Source: Candidatus Aerophobus profundus SCGC AAA252-L23 (GTDB taxonomy: Bacteria > Aerophobota > Aerophobia > Aerophobales > Aerophobaceae). From it: DNA of 17,068 bases. The stretch is taken from NCBI GenBank assembly GCA_000402295.1, contig AQRW01000129.1, positions 1 through 17,068 of the forward strand, given 5' to 3'. Of the stretch, positions 14,782 to 17,068 are shown piece after piece. Positions within the stretch are counted from its first letter, which is position 1; the number at the start of each line of letters is the position of its first letter. The translations under genes were made by a program, and so were the position numbers. Below the pieces are notes generated by a model. The model made no database searches and was not told the DNA's origin. It saw only the letters and a program-made list of their open reading frames with translations.

Positions 14782-15214
14782 CGATTACCACCTCCACAAT
14801 ACCACGTGGTTCAAAGTCACGTGTCATTTGGTATGTCTCCAACCACAAATTAATCACCTCTTTCCCAATTGAAGATTTGGCCCAAAAGATGTCTGCATTG
14901 AACGTAATCCTCCCCTGCACATAATCAAACACCCTTTTTACCTTAGGGACAACCTTATCAGCAACAAAATCTTCTTTCATTATGAGTAGCAAGTCTATAT
15001 CTTGCGGTAATTCTTTGTTTGAAACAAAACTACCCCAAACTATCACTCGTTCCAACCTTCCCGTTGATTTTGCAAGTTCGATTATTTTCTCCAGATTTCC
15101 AATTAACCATTTTCTTCTTGCTGAACTTGCACCAAAAATTGCCCTTACCTCATCTAAAGTTGCTTTACACACTGCCTTAGGTAAGTTGCCACTTTTTTCA
15201 AACTTTGGAATCAT
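14768..15214 (-). CDS. Nucleotidyltransferase-fold protein (DUF6932-like)
   Basis: A 148-residue protein with the polymerase-beta-type nucleotidyltransferase signature: GSF (61-63) followed by QDIDLLLIM with Asp72 and Asp74, and a likely third carboxylate Asp108 in FNADIFWA. The N-terminal MIPKFEKSGNLP is the opening typical of the DUF6932 family. Members are often found in two-gene modules with a small helical protein, and related minimal nucleotidyltransferases act as antitoxins or toxins that modify proteins or tRNA. The substrate here is unknown. The ATG at 15214 has no good ribosome site: GGAG (15237-15234) is better placed for an out-of-frame ATG at 15227 that opens only nine codons. 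Confidence 0.8.
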   Translation of the reverse strand: MIPKFEKSGNLPKAVCKATLDEVRAIFGASSARRKWLIGNLEKIIELAKSTGRLERVIVWGSFVSNKELPQDIDLLLIMKEDFVADKVVPKVKRVFDYVQGRITFNADIFWAKSSIGKEVINLWLETYQMTRDFEPRGIVEVVIDDRK

Positions 15215-15246
15215 TTTTATTGCCCATTATTTTCTCCTAAAATAGC

Positions 15247-15319
15247 AGATAACGTTTTAGTGGCGAAGGCAATTTGGGCAAAGGTGCGTAGCACCGTAGC
15301 TTTTTATCCGCTGTTATCA
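15247..15319 (-). other. attC-like recombination site C
   Basis: On the - strand: TGATAAC directly followed by AGCGG, then a middle containing the hairpin GGTGC/GCACC, then CCACT-AAAAC-GTTATCT. GATAAC/GTTATC are a perfect outer repeat and AGCGG pairs with CCACT with one wobble. It lies between the TsaA-like gene and the nucleotidyltransferase gene, in the same orientation as sites A and B. Confidence 0.45.
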
Positions 15320-15332
15320 GAAGTCGCACAAA

Positions 15333-15818
15333 TCATTTTGTAAATCTCCCATCATCTTTTGATGTTGAAAGTTTACGTACATTTCTCTCAAGCCACCCTG
15401 TTTTCTCTACTTCTCGTATGTCAAATTCCGGGACATATGGCTTTATATCCAAAAGAGGGGTTCCATCTACAATATCTACATCTTGAATATGGAGTATATT
15501 TTCTTCAATCCTGACAAGACGCACTACTGAGATGCCGATTGAGTTTGGTCTACTTGGACCTCGCATTGCAAAAACTCCGTGCGCCTCATTATCCATATAC
15601 GGCCTCACTTTTAGGGATGGGCCTTTAGATAAATGGAAGTGATATAGCAAAATAATGTGCGAAAAGCCTTCCAAATCTTTTAGGCCTTCAGCATATTTTG
15701 GAAATAGCTCAACTGTTCCCTCAATGCCCTCAGCACCTGCAGGTTGTATAGGTGTTCCCTCGGGTTCTTCAAAGAGGGAATGAATGACTCCGATTGGCCT
15801 ATACTTTATCTCGTTCAT
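15333..15818 (-). CDS. TsaA/TrmO-like tRNA methyltransferase family protein
   Basis: TsaA-fold (UPF0066) protein. The characterised member TrmO uses SAM to N6-methylate t6A37 in threonine tRNAs; other members are uncharacterised. Conserved blocks: YRPIGVIHS near the start, GFSHIILLYHFH, the signature HGVFAMRGPSRPNSIGIS, and DGTPLLDIKPYVPEFD. The usual RPNPIG reads RPNSIG here. ATG at 15818 is preferred (AGGA nine bases upstream) over ATG at 15827, which abuts that same AGGA; the protein is then 161 residues. It follows the truncated methyltransferase by a few bases, probably as one unit. Confidence 0.85.
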   Translation of the reverse strand: MNEIKYRPIGVIHSLFEEPEGTPIQPAGAEGIEGTVELFPKYAEGLKDLEGFSHIILLYHFHLSKGPSLKVRPYMDNEAHGVFAMRGPSRPNSIGISVVRLVRIEENILHIQDVDIVDGTPLLDIKPYVPEFDIREVEKTGWLERNVRKLSTSKDDGRFTK

Positions 15819-15829
15819 AATTTTCATTC

Positions 15830-16135
15830 CTATGATTGTTTTGAATAAATTGTAAAGTGTTGTTCTGGTAAAAAATCGAATTCCTTTTCCAGTAAATATC
15901 CAGCCTCTTCCATTTCTCGTGTAATAATTTCTTTAGGAACATCGTGTCTGAATATTCCACGAAAAGTGAAAAATTTACCCTTTTTATATTCTATAATGAT
16001 AATCTTGCCATCCGGTTTTAGAAAATCTTTTAAATTTCTAAAATATTTTACTCGATTTGGTATATGATGGGTAACATTACGCATAAATACAAAATCCAAA
16101 CTTTTTTCGGGTAAATCCAATCTATCTTCTTGGGG
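15830..16135 (-). pseudogene. SAM-dependent methyltransferase, 5'-truncated by the IS
   Basis: The last about 100 codons of a class I methyltransferase: DLPEKSLDFVFMRNVTHHI is the post-motif region following the SAM site, then LKPDGKIIIIEYKKGKFFTF and EEAGYLLEKEFDFLPEQHF. The SAM-binding glycine motif and everything before it are missing. The reading frame continues upstream into the IS, but that stretch is not methyltransferase sequence. The fragment ends two bases before the first ATG of the TsaA-like gene. The missing 5' half may lie beyond the IS, outside the window. Confidence 0.75.
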
Positions 16136-16193
16136 TGGACCCCATTGGCCGGACAGTATTTTGGGGTACTTAAGGTACTTTTGAGACTGTTTC

Positions 16194-16996
16194 TTAGTTA
16201 CTGTGGTCATAGTATACCTCAACTGGTGTTCGGTAGTCAAGTGCCTGATGGACTCTTTCCTGATTATAGAAGGCCAGATACCGACTAATTCCTTCTTTTG
16301 CTTCCCGAACCGTCTGGTAATCATTGATATACACTTCCTCATACTTCACTGAGTGCCAGAGCCTCTCAGTGAAAACATTGTCTATGGCTCTGCCTCTTCC
16401 ATCCAGGCTAATCTGGAGCTTCTTCTCCTTTAGTTTATCGATAAAGGTAACGCTGGTAAATTGTGATCCCTGGTCTGAGTTGAAAATTTCCGGAATAGCC
16501 AGAGAAAATGCCCTCTCCAAGGCTCGAATGCAAAAGTCAACCTCCAGGTAATAGACAGTTTCCAGGAGAGGACGTACCGGCTCATCCAGTCCATTATGGC
16601 CACTAAATAGAGCCAGCCATGTCTCATTCTGATGTAAGTAATATCAGTACCCCAGACCTCATTTACCCGCATGATTTTGCGGTCTCTCAAAAGATATGGG
16701 TATATCTTATGACCAGGATGAGGCTTACTGGTATTAGGACCCGGATAGATGGCCTCAATCCCCATCAATCTCATTAGTCTTTGTACTCTCTTTCTATTGA
16801 CTTCATAGCCCTTTCTTCTTAGAACTGCCGCTATCTTACGGGAGCCATAGAAGGGAGCCTTGGTATACTCTTCATCAATTTGGTGCATCAGCTCCAGACT
16901 GGAGGTATCAGCAACCGGCTGATAGTACACCGTAGAGCGAGCAATTCCTAAAAGCTCAGCCTGTCTTATCACCGGTATAATGTTATCTTCCCTCAT
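16194..16996 (-). pseudogene. IS3-family transposase OrfB, frameshifted
   Basis: Catalytic DDE integrase-core half of an IS3-type transposase. The first frame gives MREDNIIPVIRQAELLGIAR, RLMRLMGIEAIYPGPNTSKP and WGTDITYI (first Asp, residue 118), then VLSWKLSIT at about residue 150. The remainder is in another frame, beginning LEVDFCIRALERAF, with NSDQGSQF (second Asp), NVFTERLW (catalytic Glu) and a normal C-terminus to 16194. One missing base near 16547 (probably a C in ACCCTG) explains the break. An in-frame TGA (17002-17000) also separates it from orfA. It is inactive unless these are sequencing errors or recoding sites. Confidence 0.85.
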
Positions 16997-16999
16997 CGA

Positions 17000-17068
17000 T
17001 CACGCAAGGTCTTCTCCCTCGCTGAGATAGCCACATTTTTTTTTAAGCCAGTCTAGTTCCACCTTGAG
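17000..17068 (-). CDS. IS3-family OrfA, C-terminal fragment at window edge
   Basis: Twenty-two codons and a TGA stop, reading LKVELDWLKKKCGYLSEG, the typical leucine-zipper end of IS3-family OrfA. The gene continues beyond the window. It contains an A9 run (17044-17036 on the - strand), where IS3 elements commonly shift frame to make the OrfAB transposase. OrfB starts two codons later in the same frame. Confidence 0.65.
   Translation of the reverse strand, partial: LKVELDWLKKKCGYLSEGEDLA

Larger units (their letters stand above)
16136..17068 (-). mobile_element. IS3-family insertion sequence, partial
   Basis: The terminal end (16136, reading TGGACCCCATTGG on +) starts with TG and resembles IS3-family ends with GGACAG just inside. 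It carries the 3' end of orfA and an orfB-type DDE transposase gene on the - strand and runs off the right edge. The left end and any target duplication are outside the window; the flanking bases at the visible end are GGG (16133-16135). Confidence 0.85.

Noticed and set aside
14982..15245. 87-codon + strand ORF opposite the nucleotidyltransferase
   Set aside because: Antisense to a protein with a clear GSx9DxD signature; no features of its own.
12620..15320. CRISPR array from the many repeats
   Set aside because: The repeats are inverted, differ from one another and are unevenly spaced; there are no regularly spaced direct repeats.

Overview
The window is a moderately AT-rich bacterial chromosome segment. 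Its first 14.2 kb is a dense run of + strand housekeeping genes, and its last 2.9 kb is an accessory region read from the - strand. RNase Y, RsfS, bacterial tRNAs with encoded CCA, HU, PlsY/PlsC and the MEP-pathway enzyme IspH mark it as a bacterium. The order cmk-plsC-ispH-rpsA is familiar from Clostridia and several deep-branching anaerobic lineages. Two iron-sulfur-type enzymes (IspH, dihydroxy-acid dehydratase) and a TrpRS with a probable Fe-S cysteine set suggest an anaerobe. I cannot name the phylum from sequence alone; an uncultivated lineage is plausible.

Core region. rny and nadD overlap by 4 bp (1-2251). rsfS follows from its own promoter, then a tRNA-Ala(GGC). Next is a probable operon whose junctions are short or overlapping: malic enzyme fused in frame to dihydroxy-acid dehydratase, hisC, cmk, plsC, ispH, rpsA (five S1 domains) and plsY. 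It mixes branched-chain amino acid and histidine synthesis, nucleotide phosphorylation, phospholipid acylation, isoprenoid synthesis and translation. An HU gene with its own promoter, a small MerR-type regulator and a tRNA-Pro(GGG) close this part. A gene-free stretch of about 0.8 kb (12364-13180) holds several strong inverted repeats, an orphan promoter-like sequence and the trpS promoter. trpS ends the core block.

Accessory region (14165-17068), read on the - strand. A truncated SAM methyltransferase and a TsaA/TrmO-like gene come first, then a nucleotidyltransferase with an overlapping 66-residue partner, then a short frameshifted ORF. Each of these three blocks is followed by a 70-90 bp imperfect palindrome with the same end architecture and orientation. 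This looks like an integron-type gene cassette array with no integrase in view. An IS3-family element, whose transposase gene is broken, has cut off the 5' part of the methyltransferase gene and runs off the right edge.

Points most worth following: the malic enzyme-DHAD fusion, whose junction is an A7 run exactly where removal of one A would restore a classic ATGA stop/start overlap; the cassette-like array; the Fe-S type cysteine motif in TrpRS; and the palindrome and alternative hairpins flanking the HU gene.
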